A DNA stretch of 64,000 nucleotides from Marthasterias glacialis (Eukaryota > Echinodermata > Asteroidea > Forcipulatida > Asteriidae), in NCBI GenBank assembly GCA_911728455.2, contig OU452229.1, forward strand, positions 7,554,811-7,618,810, in the 5' to 3' direction. A program made the translations under genes and the position numbers. The first letter of the stretch is position 1. Every line of letters begins with the position of its first letter. Of the stretch, positions 1 through 12,800 are shown in pieces. Under the pieces are notes generated by a model. It was not told where the DNA came from and ran no database searches. It worked only from the letters and a program-made list of their open reading frames with translations.

Positions 1-120
1 GACAACACCGACATGGTGTTAATTTTACCAATGGTAAAGCAATGGGGATAACTTACACCATGTCGTTGTTGTCACATATACAAAGACGAATCAATTTACA
101 CACCAGTTTTTGCAGTGTAT
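1..120. mobile_element. Palindromic MITE, right part, cut by window edge
   Basis: Arms GACAACACCGACATGGTGTT (1-20) and ACACCATGTCGTTGTTGTC (55-73) enclose a loop that is the reverse complement of the loop at 33168-33342. Followed by the outer end TTTTTGCAGTGTA. The left outer arm lies outside the window. Confidence 0.75.
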
Positions 121-289
121 CTTTTACATTATTTTGCGGACGGCCAGACACACGGACGGCCCGACGGGCGGAAACCGGTATTACGTAGGCTCACAGCACC
201 TCCCTAAAATCGAAAGACACATACGTTACTCTTAATAGTTGAAGCGACTTTCCATGTAACTGTTACTTTAATAGTCAGGCTTCATAGCA

Positions 290-455
290 GTGTAAGTCTG
301 AAGCATAAGGTCATACCAGTGCCAATCTTCCAAGGACAAGTTTCTGTCTGAAATACTGTCAAAGTCGATAAAATACAATTGGAAGACCCCGATTTTAATT
401 TCGAATCACACAAAGTTAGAGCGCTGCACTATAAGCTTTACCAATTCTATTATGT
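290..455 (+). repeat. Interspersed repeat R3, partial copy
   Basis: Shares GTCATACCAGTGCCAATCTT, TCTGTCTGAAATACTGTCAA and GAAGACCCCGATTTTAATTT with the copies at 22525, 41994 and 63794. Confidence 0.65.
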
Positions 456-959
456 TACCTTCAAGCGACCTTGATTTGATCCAACTTCACTTTACAACTA
501 ACGGTGTTGAGATTTGCTCTTGGCAGGAGAATTACAAAAGGGATGTTATCACAAAATGTTTAAATCTTCGAAGACGACCGACCTGGATTTAAAAATCTAC
601 AGCCTTTTCGATTATTCTTTGCTAAAGTACTAAGCATAGACCCATTTTTGTTTTCTTTTTTTAAAGCTTTTTGACAGAAGATGAACTAGTTTATAGCGAT
701 ACAGTAAAAAGGTAAATCTCGGAGAACTTTTATTAAGCAAAACAAATATTGTGTCACAGGGATGCACCATCAACCAAATCTTATACAATCCTGACCCGAG
801 AAGATCACCTTCTCTATCACATGTTTGTGTCCCGGACATGGATTCCATGGTAATCAACTGGTACTAAATAGGCTCACAGCTGCTATGCAGCAACTCGCTA
901 AAATCAAACAACACTGACGTTACTCGATGGTAAAACTATGGTGTCCTAAGTACACCAAA

Positions 960-1310
960 TTCCTGTTGCGTCGTGCCGTTTCGTCGTGCTGGCGACTCGT
1001 GCCGTCGTCGTCGCCCGTCGCGTCGTGCCGACTGCTCCCACTTACTCGTTCACAGGTACAGAAAAATAAATAATCTTTTGACTGCCCGCTTTACGACGGT
1101 AAGACGCGACGACAAGACGCATCGTCAAGCCTGCAAGACGAGACGGGTGACGGGACGACGCGACGCACATAAGTGTATATTTATAAGCACTGAGGAGACA
1201 GCCAACGCCACGACGCGACGGAAAAGGGCTCAACGCAAAAGCACGACGCGACGGCACGACGGTGCAACGTGCAGATATTACGGCACGACGCGACGTCTTC
1301 AAAACACCAT
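960..1310. repeat. CG-rich foldback with iterated GTCGCGTCGTGCC
   Basis: Left part (963-1030) repeats words such as GCGTCGTGCCG and TCGTCGTGC. Right part (1090-1295) repeats their complements, ACGACGCGACGG and GGCACGACG. The centre, about 1035-1085, is ordinary AT-rich DNA. It is the most CpG-dense stretch of the first 6 kb. Open frames on both strands look like by-products of the repeat. Confidence 0.65.
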
Positions 1311-3630
1311 ATTAAAATATTCTTTATGTGACTTCCAGTATAGTTAGCTTTCATCTCCACCAACGGAGCCTCTGACAAAGTCCAGTGTGATGTCTGGTCT
1401 TCTTTTACAAAACCGACATAACTTTTAAGTTGGGGCTAAGTGTAGTTTCTTCCAATTAAACGGCATTCTCCCAAAATCTATAAAAGCCCATTATGACCAG
1501 CAGGAAATTTATTTTTTATCTTTTTTTATTTTTTTATTTTTTTTTACGGATCTTTCTGTTATTTCGGATTTATTCCGTTTTCACGGATTTACTCCGTTAT
1601 TGCAGATTCACAGTCTGCAAACTACACCCTCCTTTGTGAATCTGCAATAACGGATTGTCCGTAAGAACGGATTGTCAATACGAAATAACAGACTGTGAAT
1701 ACGTAATAACGGATTGCAATATCGTACTAGACGTACGATGCGGGTAAATAATAATATTAGTTTATAACTAATTAATTACGTTGGTTTTATACACACACAT
1801 TTATAGTGTATGTAGACTGCAACAATTTTTTATAATTTTTTTGTTAGTGTAAACTAAAATGACAATGGTTATTTCATTTTGGAAAAAGTCCTTCCAACTT
1901 CAGTTAGGTTGTAATTAAGAGGAGTTAAGAGGAGATAGACTGGCTGAGTAGAGGGCGATCTTTCCGCATGCAGGGGTTTCCGGCGTTTCATTTGACATTT
2001 GACTAGATTTGTCTGTTTCGATTCACATGCCGTTTATTGAAGCAGAACACGGAAGTCAAATTGAAAAGCTCATTATAAGATAAAATAATTGTCTGGATGT
2101 AAATAGGATGATGATGTCAGCTAAAAGTAAAATATGTTGTTCCAATGTTATCTTAATAGAACTGATTGTATAGGTTGCAGAGACGTAGACATTTTTCCAA
2201 AGCAGAAGTCCCGATTTTTATTAGCGTGCTCCAAGAAGGCATGAATCGCCATCGCTACGTCTCTTTGTTGCCGATTATTGACAGAAGACCACGTCCAAAC
2301 ATACAGGGCCCCTTTAATTGCAGATTATAATACGAAAAAATGTGCTAATGCATTACATCAAAAACTTCATATACAAAAATGATGGCAATTCGATGCACAC
2401 TTCGACCAACACATTGTTTACGTATGCTCTGATGTGTCATTTTTCATCATGTAGCTAGGAAACACATCAAACTTGTCTTTTTCTGTACGCACGTTTAGAT
2501 GTTGTGGGCTTGTCTGATGGCATGGTTTACATTGGTTGGTCAAGTAATACATGATATACGGCCTGTATATACAACCGTTTTGTTTTAGTCTGTCACTACC
2601 CTCAATTGATACAGCCGCGCCAACATTTGCGTAAACGGCGACTCTATAATCAGCTCTGGAATAATGACTGGTTTGTGGTTAATGACGTTTCTAGTGCTAT
2701 CTCTCTTGAATGTTATATTTCCACATTCATTAGCAGTATGCCCTATACAAAGTATTGTAATTGAACAATTCATCATCCGTGACGGCTATGAGAAAGGGAT
2801 GATGCACTTCTAATTCATATATTTATTTGTTTTGTTCCATTTATTGGTTCCATTTTATGTTATTTTTTTATACTCTTTTTGTATCATCCAGTTCTGTACT
2901 TCATTATTGGGACTTGTCAAATAAATTGAAAACTTTGTTTAAAATCTTGTGATCTTTTTAGGAAAAGTCCAAATGTACAACTCACAACTCACAACTCAAA
3001 GCCCTTAAAACCAGTCAACTAGAAAGCATCCATTTTTACCCGTCTACTACGGATACAAGGGCATTAGGCTTAGACTTGCTCTTTTGTTTTTACGAAAAAG
3101 AATTGTTAATGGCCTCACGTTTTGACCATGTCAGAGTCTTTCTACAAGGCTTTATGAAAGACTATTTGGGTCAAAACTTATCGAGGCCTACCATTTTTTG
3201 CATTTATAACACAGGCAGGTAAAGCAGTTTGCAATCCGCCAGTTTTTGTCCTTCTTTTGTTTCTTTTTAAACTTGAAATTCTGAATAAAATTTGCGAATG
3301 TTGTTTCTATAATACGTTTGTCTATTTTCTTTTAATTTCATGACATGGTCGAAGCATCCAAGAAAAAAAATGTTTAAAAAAAAGAAAAAAAAAAGGATTT
3401 AAGTGATCTGTACGAACAGTCAAATGGCAATATTATCAAAATAAGTTGTAGAAGTAAGAAAGATAAAAACAACAGGAAATAATATAGAGAACAACCCAAA
3501 GCAGCAGCAAAAAAAACGATAAAATGTTTGGGGACACAAGAGTTGTACCGATTTTTCTGGGGCACTAACTACGGCCAATTAAAAATAGATTAAGTTTGCA
3601 TTTTACTTTAAAACAAATCTAAATTAACAT
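1311..3630. other. Gene-free stretch
   Basis: AT-rich, no coding exon supported. The only structure I see is at 1540-1740: repeated CGGATTTATTCCG-like palindromes and a perfect 19-bp inverted repeat (1594-1612 with 1635-1653). Confidence 0.5.
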
Positions 3631-3631
3631 A

Positions 3632-3883
3632 CCTACCTACCTACCTACCTACCTACCTGCCTGCCTACCTGCCTGCCTGCCTGCCTGCCTGCCTGCTTGC
3701 CTACCTTCCTATCTACCTGCCTACCTACCTGCCCAACTACCTACCTACCTACCTGCCCAGCTACCTGCCTGCCCGCCTGCCTGCCTGCCTGCCTGCCTGC
3801 CTACTACCTACCTATCTACCTATAACCGACCTACCTATCTGCATGTACCTTCCTACCTACCTGCCTGCCTACCTGCCTGCCCG

Positions 3884-3923
<40 letters not shown>

Positions 3924-4352
3924 ATTGCCTGCCTATACCTACCTGCCTACCTGCCTACCTGCCTACCTGCCTGTCTGCCTACCTGCTTGCCTACCCGTCT
4001 ACTGCCTGCCTGCCCGCTTGCCTACCTGCTCGCCTGTCTGTCTGTCTGTCTGTCTGTCTGTCTGCCAACCTGCCTACCTGTCTACCTGACTGTCTGCTTG
4101 CTTGCCTGCTTGCCTGCTTGCCTGCTTGCCTGCTTGCCTGCTTGCCTGCTTGCCTGCCTGCCTGCTTGCCTACCTTCCTATCTACCTGCCTACCTACCTG
4201 CCCAACTACCTACCTACCTACCTGCCCAGCTACCTGCCTGCCCGCCTGCCTGCCTGCCTGCCTGCCTGCCTACTACCTACCTATCTACCTATAACCGACC
4301 TACCTATCTGCATGTACCTTCCTACCTACCTGCCTGCCTACCTGCCTGCCCG

Positions 4353-4392
<40 letters not shown>

Positions 4393-5029
4393 ATTGCCTG
4401 CCTATACCTACCTGCCTACCTGCCTACCTGCCTACCTGCCTGTCTGCCTACCTGCTTGCCTACCCGTCTACTGCCTGCCTGCCCGCTTGCCTACCTGCTC
4501 GCCTGTCTGTCTGTCTGTCTGTCTGTCTGTCTGCCAACCTGCCTACCTGTCTACCTGACTGTCTGCTTGATTGCCTGCTTGCCTGCTTCTGCTCGCCTGC
4601 TTGCCTGCCTACCTACCTGCCTATCTGCCTGTCTGTCTGCCTACCTGCTTGCTTGCTTGCCTATCTGCCTACCTGCCTGCCTGCCCGCTTGCCTGCCTGC
4701 TTGCATTTCTGTCTGTCTGTTTGTCTGTCTGCCAACCTGCCTACCTGTCTACCTGACTGTCTGCTTGCTTGCCTGCTTGCCTGCTTGCCTGCTTGCCTGC
4801 TTGCCTGCTTGCCTGCTTGCCTGCTTGCCTGCTTGCCTGCTTGCCTGCTTGCCTGCCTACCTACCTGCCTATCTGCCTGTCTGCCTACCTGCTTGCCTAC
4901 CTGCCTACCTGCCTACCTGCCAACCTGCCCGCCTACCTGCCTGGCCACCTGCCTGCCTGCCTGCCTGCCCGCCTGCCCGCCTGCCCGCCTGCCCGCCTGC
5001 CCGCCTGCCCGCCTGCCTGCCTGCCTGTC
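3632..5029. repeat. CCTG/CCTA/CTTG tetranucleotide array with 469-bp higher-order duplication
   Basis: About 1.4 kb of mixed tetranucleotides (CTGC, CTAC, TTGC, TCTG, CCCG). A block starting near 3691 recurs 469 bp later. For instance CTACCTTCCTATCTACC is at 3701 and 4170, and GCATGTACCTTCC at 3841 and 4310. A third partial block is near 4706. Because 4 and 3 are coprime, long Leu-Pro-Ala-Cys frames appear in all three phases; they are not genes. Confidence 0.95.
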
Positions 5030-5199
5030 GGAAGGAAGGAAGGAAGGAAGGAAGGAAGGAAGGAAGGAAGGAAGGAAGGAAGGAAGGAAGGAAGGAAGGA
5101 AGGAAGGAAGGAAGGAAGGAAGGAAGGAAGGAAGGAAGGAAGGAAGGAAGGAAGGAAGGAAGGAAGGAAGGAAGGAAGGAAGGAAGGAAGGAAGGAAGG
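5030..5199. repeat. Pure GGAA microsatellite
   Basis: About 42 uninterrupted GGAA units directly joined to the pyrimidine-rich CCTG array, giving a sharp strand switch of purines. Long GGAA tracts can bind ETS-family factors or form triplex DNA. That is known for such tracts in general, not shown here. Confidence 0.97.
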
Positions 5200-5488
5200 C
5201 GTAAATATTTGCGACTTTGGGTACAAGTGAATTTTGGCGTCAATTTCGGCGTCAATATTTGCGACTTAGGGGTACAAATCGTGAATATTGGCGACAATAT
5301 TGGCGTCAATATTTGCAACATGGGGCCAAGTCGTAAATATTGGCGTTAATATTTACGACTTGGGGCAAAGTCGTGAATATTTGCGTCAGTATTGGCGTCA
5401 ATATTTGCGACTTGAGGTACAAATCGTGAAAATTGACGCCAATATTGGCGTCAATATATATTTGCGATGTCCCTTTAAAGCCACCATA
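5200..5488 (+). mobile_element. Foldback element FB1, single arm
   Basis: Tandem GAATATTGGCGTCAATATT and TTTGCGACTTGGGG units, ending in GCGATGTCCCTTTAAAGCC ACCATA. The same arm end is found at 51104, 52081 and 52411. The left arm is absent; the GGAA array abuts instead. The end adjoins an R1 copy, so this element probably inserted in it. Confidence 0.75.
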
Positions 5489-6131
5489 TAAAGTAGTATG
5501 TTGTGGCATTAATTTAAATCACATCTGTGTTTCATAATTCTAATAAAAAGAGAATTTTTAGCCATGCACTACCGGCGTCGGACGACTATTATGTAGCCAC
5601 CCGTCTGTTATTTTGTTTGTAATGTAGACCTAAATCACTGTAAAAAATAAAAAAATAAAAAAAAAAAATTAAAAAAAGGGATTAACAACGTTGGAAAAGT
5701 GAGCATTAATACCTAGCCTTGCAGAATTTCGAATGGGCAAAGGAATCACACAGTTTTGGAAAGCAATTTTTTGGAGGATTTCAGCTTCAAAAGTTTAACA
5801 TTTTTGTGGTGAAAAGTGTGTGGTGATCGCGGTCGTCTGGCCTAACGTTACGTCTTGCGCTGTACACATCGTGCACATTTATACGGTACTTTTACGATTT
5901 TCAGGACTTGCTGGAACTGTCCTTACTGGTTTTATTCAGCAACTTGAAGGTCTCTGGTACAAACTCTGGAATATCGTTCACAGATTTCGAGCAAGAAAAG
6001 CCTCGATCGAATAAACTAAATGCATTAATCATCGTGTACCGTACCACCCTTTCCTATGGAGGATGTCGTGTGTGTTTACATATTATACCCAGAAGTGGTC
6101 ACGTGACACGGGTCGCGCAATCGGTCTATAA
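5489..6131 (+). repeat. Interspersed repeat R1, copy 1
   Basis: Contains TATGTAGCCACCCGTCTGTT, GGTCTCTGGTACAAACTCTG and a right end with TCACGTGACACGG and GCGCAATCGG. Related to 33552-34042, 34614-34940, 44397-44790 (reverse) and 59888-60432. Complete copies have GATTGYGC inverted ends, so R1 is probably a non-autonomous DNA transposon of about 550 bp. Confidence 0.7.
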
Positions 6132-6689
6132 ATGGAAAAGCCTTACGTGAACAAAATTTTAAACGTATTGAAAAATCTTTTTGGAGTTTATTCCATTACT
6201 GGTAAAAGCCATTTTTAATAAGCGATATAGTCATGATAAAGAAGCAACGGCGGCACTTATATATTTAAACTGTTGTTTGCGTTTGCATTGCTTGTAAATG
6301 AGGTCTTAGTCTACGCAATGACTGGATATCTCCTTTTCAGCGTTCTTGTTATGCCTTTTCATTATTTTTTTTATAAATCTAGCTGATTTGGAGGTAACAA
6401 CAAATACATTTGTCTGCGTATAAATAGAAAAATAGTTCAGACATTGAGTAATACTACATAAGAGCATTCCATCCTGATAAATCCCCAACAAGTGTAAGGT
6501 ATATAACTCAAATCACCCAGTATATACGCCGCTGACTTAACGTGAAGAATGAAGTGTGTGACTTTTTCAAATATTCCCAATTTAATTTGTGCATCGAGAA
6601 ATTGATTCAACATAGGGGGCCTTACTACCAATGTCAATTCCGTTGTAATCAAGCTCATGTTGCTTTTGTTTATATGTTTTTGGTATCAG
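6132..6689 (+). other. Upstream part of intron 1 of gene A
   Basis: No first exon is visible here or anywhere upstream in the window, although a 220-codon open exon with a signal peptide would be obvious. Intron 1 is therefore at least 6.7 kb. Confidence 0.5.
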
Positions 6690-6835
6690 TCATCGTTATC
6701 AGTGCCAAGGGCGATGTTGTTCGCAGGGTGATGCTGAGCGCCTACAATCTAGGACAAGTCGGTGGAGATTACGTATTCTTCAGCTATCAACCGTTTAATA
6801 ACACCTCATCATTTGGGAATGATGCGTGGAGACAG
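6690..6835 (+). CDS. Gene A exon 2 (first visible exon): ANF-receptor domain
   Basis: 146 nt with acceptor TTTTTGGTATCAG and donor CAG/GTTAGT. It needs one base from the missing preceding exon (phase 1). It encodes 49 residues including [16 protein letters not shown] and [12 protein letters not shown] (one N-glycosylation site). I count 29 of 49 residues identical to the exon at 61049-61194, which has exactly the same length. Confidence 0.9.
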
Positions 6836-9800
6836 GTTAGTAAGACGAGTGTTTTGTTCCACTGTGCCTCCACTACCAAAAGATGAGCAACCAGTTTTAA
6901 TTTATTTTGCTTATTTTAAAGCATTTGTGGAAAACATTTGATGATTGTTAAACCACGCGCTCTCAGAGACCGCGTGGAACAGAGCGCTCATTGTTCTTCC
7001 CGATTGGGACGCTTTGTGTCTTCAAAGGTTATGCTTTTAAAGTTGAAAGGCTCGTTCTTCGGCTAAAACAATTTTAAAAATTCTTGGCGTCGTGAGACAG
7101 AAATCGTTTCCCTTCAATATTGAACTTCTGTGTTCGATTTCGCCAAAGACTGTAGCTCAATTTATTACTATATAACCATATTGATATTTATTATAACATG
7201 TGCACAACTTTTGTAGCTGTGCCTAATAGGTCACAAGAAGCACCCTTTACTTGCAAATTGTTTATTGGCAATACGGGAATGCACTTGGACGGATGTAAAA
7301 GTCTCCCAATGGGGAGTTCCCGATCATTTTTTTCGAGCACCATGCAACCTATGAAGCTCTTTAGCGAATACCTGGATCTGCAGAGAGTTTAAGTCACGTG
7401 TTTGCGTAACGTCAACGTGTGATGCGTGCGTCAGGCCATACTTTATATCGAATAATATAACTAGACATATATGGCGCAACAAAACGCTCATAGTTTATAC
7501 CAGGTCTCAATGCAAATATTGTGTGACGTCAATGACCTCAGAAAATAGCTTATCAACACGGTCAATCGAGTTTGTACGGCCAAAATCAGGCTCAAATCTT
7601 ATACCCTTCTAGACACTTTGAAAACTGTTCATTATAGTTGTTCGTCAGAAAACCAAAGAAAGTAACGACTCATCGAGACTCTTCTTAACTGTAAGTTTTC
7701 AAAGCCAAATCTTCAATGAAGCAGATATAAAAACGAAATTGATAACTTGTTAGCCTTTTTTCTTGTTCATGCGCACCTGCTTGATTTCATATTTATAGGG
7801 AGACGACGATGATGAGAAATTAAAGACCGCCTACAAAGCGCTCATGACGATTCGTCTCTTTGAGCCAACTACGGACTCGGTGTACAATGCATTCAAGAGA
7901 GATATTCTCGACCGGACGTCAAGGAACTATAATACTACTCCAGAACCTGGGAACGAGGTTAGAGTTAAGTTAATTGTGGAATGTTGAGAAATGTTATCGA
8001 TGAAAGCGCATAATTCTTTTGAAAGGGGGCAAGGGAGGCACAGATATTTGTAGAGGGGACAATTTCAGATAAAATTGCCTGGTTAAAGCAAATTTCACAG
8101 TGTCCAGAGGCCGACAAGGGTGGTGCAGGGGAAAAGATGTTCTACGAGGGGAAGCTGTCATTGTCCAATCATAAGGACTGGGGGGAAGATGGAAGGAGAA
8201 AAAAAACTGATTTTAAATACACGATGAACCTATTCCAATTCAATCTTTTCTGAGAGAAACGAATCAAAGGATCACATTTTGCTTGTTCGATATTAGTGGA
8301 AAATTTGTTTTGATTTGGAACAATTTATTAACATTCAACCTTCACAGCCAACAGCTGAGTTGCGGTCAGATTTTATAACAAATTTTACATTAAAAAATAT
8401 ATTAAAAGCCTTAAAAAGAGATTCAATGAGAAAATTACAAACATAAAAAAAATAATTGTCAGGTGTGAAACTTGATAAAAATGAACTGAAAAACGGAAAG
8501 TCATTCATTTATAATTATATGAATATTGTTCTGAGTTTGTGTGCTGTTGTACGTTTGTTGTGATTGTTGCTTTTTTTTAAACAATTTGATTATAAATGGC
8601 ATATTAATATTCGACCATGACAGCCAGTAGCTGAATTGCGGCCTGATGGTATATCAATCGTTAACATACAACATTACAAAAATCACTATTTGCTGTTGCT
8701 ATTTTTTATATTTTTATATATATATATATATTTGTGTGTGTGTGGGTGTGTGTTTGTGTGTGTTTAAGGTGGGAATATAACGGTGGCAGTTGTAGGGGGA
8801 AATGAATGAATGTAAAGAAAAAACAACCAAACAAACAAACACCAACAAAATAAATATTGGGAAATGACCAAAAATTAAAAAACAAAACACGTTTGTTTAT
8901 CTTGTTAAACTTCGATACAGGCTAATTACTTCGCTACGTGTTACCACGATGCACTGATACTGTACTCTCTTGCGATCAACGAAACAATACATGAGGGTGG
9001 TGACATCCGTAATGGTCTAACTCTACGGGAGAAGATGTGGAACCGAACTTTCCAAGGTAATCCTAAGGTTAGACCGTATCCGAATTGGCGGCTACGGCTG
9101 CAGCCACGGCTGTTTCTGAGGGTGTTAATAAAGACGTCCTTTACTTCAACGTATGATGATGCACTATCTAGCCGTAGCCGTAGCCGCAAATTTGGACACG
9201 GCCCAAATGAGGAAGTCACTCCGTGTTTTGGTTGATTTAAAAATTGCCCACGCCACCCATGTACAGATTCATTATTCAATAAAGAAACTCTCCATTTGAT
9301 TGTTAATTCAGAGTAGTCTTTCTGCGTAGTGTAAAATATTTGTAAAATCAAAGCTAGCTAACTGAGCTTTTTCACTCGCTTACTGAATGCGGTTTTTAAA
9401 GTTGTGACTTCATGCAGGGAGTGTCTGACTATACCCTGTTGGTAAGTCGTTACGGTACACGCCAGCGCATCTGCTGCACGCCCTAAGTTGTCGCTATTTC
9501 CAGCGTCAAAGCTGGCCGACGTTTCCGTGTAATTTTACCAAATGATAGCCCATTTGATCGTTCATAAGCACTTCTTATGACACAAACCTAAAGTTCTCAA
9601 AAGACCTTGAAGAACTTATGCAAAAGTTCAACAGTTTAGTTCAACTGTTAAACTGTTCTTGCAAAAACAATAGTTCATTGCAACTTCAGTAAGCTTCTGG
9701 TAATCAGTGGATCCAGTTTGTGTGGAGTGGGCGAGGCATGCAGTGGAATTACGTCACACTAACCAACAGAATAGCCTCAACCATCCAAGACGTACAACAC

Positions 9801-12800
9801 GAACTGAACTTACAAAATGTGAGTTGTTAAGAATTCAAGTCAGTACACAAATTCACAAAGTGCGCACTCCATTTTAACCTTGGCTTTCAAAACCATCTCT
9901 TGAAACATATAAACAAACTTAAGATCAGAGGATGGGATTAAAAAAAATAGCCGTACATACCAGGAAAGCTATTCAAATCGGCATATCTGATGTGGACTGA
10001 TTTATTGATAAGAACTATATTTATATGTTTTATTTTGTATTATATACCGTCGGTTTTCTTTTTAGATTTTTGATCACTGGTGATCTTATTATTCGCGCTT
10101 TTTGCCTTCCCTGGCATTTCAAAAAATATACATTATGTCTATATAAATGGCATTTATTTTGATATTTTAATACCATTATTACATTGTGATGTTGGAAAGT
10201 ACAGTACAATCCTTCAGATTGAAACAATTGTTTAGGTATCGCTGGTGATATTGTGATGACATCTAAAGGCGATAGAATTGCAGTGTACTCCCTATGGGAT
10301 ATGACTGACACAGAGAAAGGTATTTTTGAGGTAAGAAAATAGACGGAAGATTAAAAGAAAAAAAGCAGAAAAGGAGCCGATATCAAATCCAATTCAACCC
10401 TGTTAATGCACACTCAGTGTATTAAAAAGAGCTCTACACGATGTCATGTTTGCAAAGGATAACGAGTGGAATCTACAATGAGGGATAGGGGGTGAAGCTA
10501 ATGCAATTCTATGGTGTGTCATTGACAAAGCCTTTTTTGGATTTGGTATAGGAGTTGCACGTAATAATTGCAGTGAGATTATTACCTCGGTGCGTGGGTA
10601 GTTCACTATAATGGCATTTCTGCTGACCTTCAAAGTCAAAATGAACCACGGCAATTGTTTGGTCACTGACCAAACGGATGTACATTTCAACTTTGGCTGA
10701 ACGTTCAGAGGAACGCTTACCGTTATTCGTTTACCATAAAACTTGCATAAGGGTATACGCTCCACTGGAAACTACTTCAAAGCAAAGCAAAGCATAGCTA
10801 ATAATATTATCTATAAAGTTATAAAGTCAGTCGAAAGTAACATAAACTTGGCAGTGAACTCCCAATAGTGATCTGACATGTTGCAACTTCAGTAAAACAT
10901 TTTGATCAAACCTTCCAGTATCTTACACAAATCTTCAGTATCAATCAATTAGGTACAGTCTTTTTAAACCACAATAATTATTGATTGCTGTGGAAACATG
11001 AATGCATGTTCATACATTGTGCAAAAGGTGTACGAGTTGGTTCGAGCTAGTTCAGCTCAAGATATAACTTTTGCTGCTGCTGTTGTTGTTTATGTTGTCA
11101 CTGTCAATTACCCTGTCGCTGTCGCTGTAGCTGTCGTGTTGCTGTCGCTGTCGTTGTTGGTACAGAACTGGGTTGATGTTGCTGTTGACATAGATGCTGC
11201 TGCTGCTGTTGCTGTTGGTGTTGCTAATTGCTGTTGCTGCTGCTGTTGTTGTTGCGGCTGTTGTTGTTGTTGTTGTTGTTGTTGTTTTTGTTCTTGTTCT
11301 TGTTGTTGTTCTTGTTCTTGTTCTTGTTCTTGTTCTTGTTCTTGTTCTTGTTCTTGTTCTTGTTCTTGTTCTTGTTCTTGTTCTTGTTCTTGTTCTTGTT
11401 CTTGTTCTTGTTCTTGTTCTTGTTCCTGTTCCTGTTCTTGTTCTTGTACTTGTTCTTGTTGTCGTTGCCGTTGTTGTCGTTGTCGTTGTCATTGTTGTTT
11501 TTCTATGTTGATTTACCGTATACTGTTTTTGAGGTTATTGATATGTTCTTGTTCTTGTTCTTGTTCTTGTTGTTGTTGTTGTTGTTTTTGTTCTTGTTCT
11601 TGTTCTTGTTCTTGTTCTTGTTCTTGTTCTTGTTCCTGTTCCTGTTCCTGTTCCCGTTCTTGTTCTCGTTCTTGTTCTTGTTGTCGTTGCCGTTGTTGTC
11701 GTTGTCGTTGTCATTGTTGTTGTTTTTTGTTGATTTACCGTATACTGTTTTTGAGGTTATTGATATGTTCTTGTTCTTGTTCTTGTTCTTGTTGTTGTTG
11801 TTGTTGTTTTTGTTCTTGTTCTTGTTCTTGTTCTTGTTCTTGTTCTTGTTCTTGTTCCTGTTCCTGTTCTTGTTCTTGTTCTTGTTCTTGTTCTTGTTCT
11901 TGTTCTTGTTCTTGCTCTTGTTCTTGTTCTTGTTCTTGTTCTTGTTCTTGTTCTTGTTCTTGTTCTTGTTCTTGTTCTTGTTCTTGTTCTTGTTCTTGTT
12001 CTTGTTCTTGTTCTTGTTCTTGTTCTTGTTCTTGTTCTTGCTCTTGCTCTTGCTCTTGTTCTTGTTCTTGTTCTTGTTCTTGTTCTTGTTCTTGTTCTTG
12101 TTGTTGTTGTCGTTGCCGTTGTTGTCGTTGTCGTTGTCATTGTTGTTTTTCTATGTTGATTTACCGTATACTGTTTTTGAGGTTATTGATATGTTCTTGT
12201 TCTTGTTCTTGTTCTTGTTCTTGTTGTTGTTGTTTTTGTTCTTGTTCTTGTTCTTGTTCTTGTTCTTGTTCTTGTTCTTGTTCCTGTTCCTGTTCCTGTT
12301 CTTGTTCTCGTTCTTGTTCTTGTTGTCGTTGCCGTTGTTGTCGTTGTCGTTGTCATTGTTGTTGTTTTTTGTTGATTTACCGTATACTGTTTTTGAGGTT
12401 ATTGATATGTTCTTGTTCTTGTTCTTGTTCTTGTTCTTGTTGTTGTTGTTGTTTTTGTTCTTGTTCTTGTTCTTGTTCTTGTTCTTGTTCTTGTTCTTGT
12501 TCCTGTTCCTGTTCTTGTTCTTGTTCTTGCTCTTGTTCTTGTTCTTGTTCTTGTTCTTGCTCTTGTTCTTGTTCTTGTTCTTGTTCTTGTTCTTGTTCTT
12601 GTTCTTGTTCTTGTTCTTGTTCTTGTTCTTGTTCTTGTTCTTGTTCTTGTTCTTGTTCTTGTTCTTGTTCTTGTTCTTGTTCTTGTTCTTGTTCTTGTTC
12701 TTGTTCTTGTTCTTGTTCTTGTTCTTGTTCTTGTTCTTGTTCTTGTTCTTGTTCTTGTTCTTGTTCTTGCTCTTGCTCTTGCTCTTGCTCTTGCTCTTGC

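Noticed and set aside
973..1347. Open frames of 124 and 86 codons on opposite strands
   Set aside because: Basic low-complexity products of the CG-rich foldback, mirrored on both strands.
3843..5349. Long open frames (up to 453 codons) of Leu-Pro-Ala-Cys and Lys-Glu-Gly-Arg repeats
   Set aside because: They arise from the tetranucleotide array read in several phases and on both strands; no start context, splice sites or non-repeat sequence.
1..6689. First exon of gene A
   Set aside because: No open exon of about 220 codons with signal peptide or FFGP-C motif is present; the exon must be upstream of the window.
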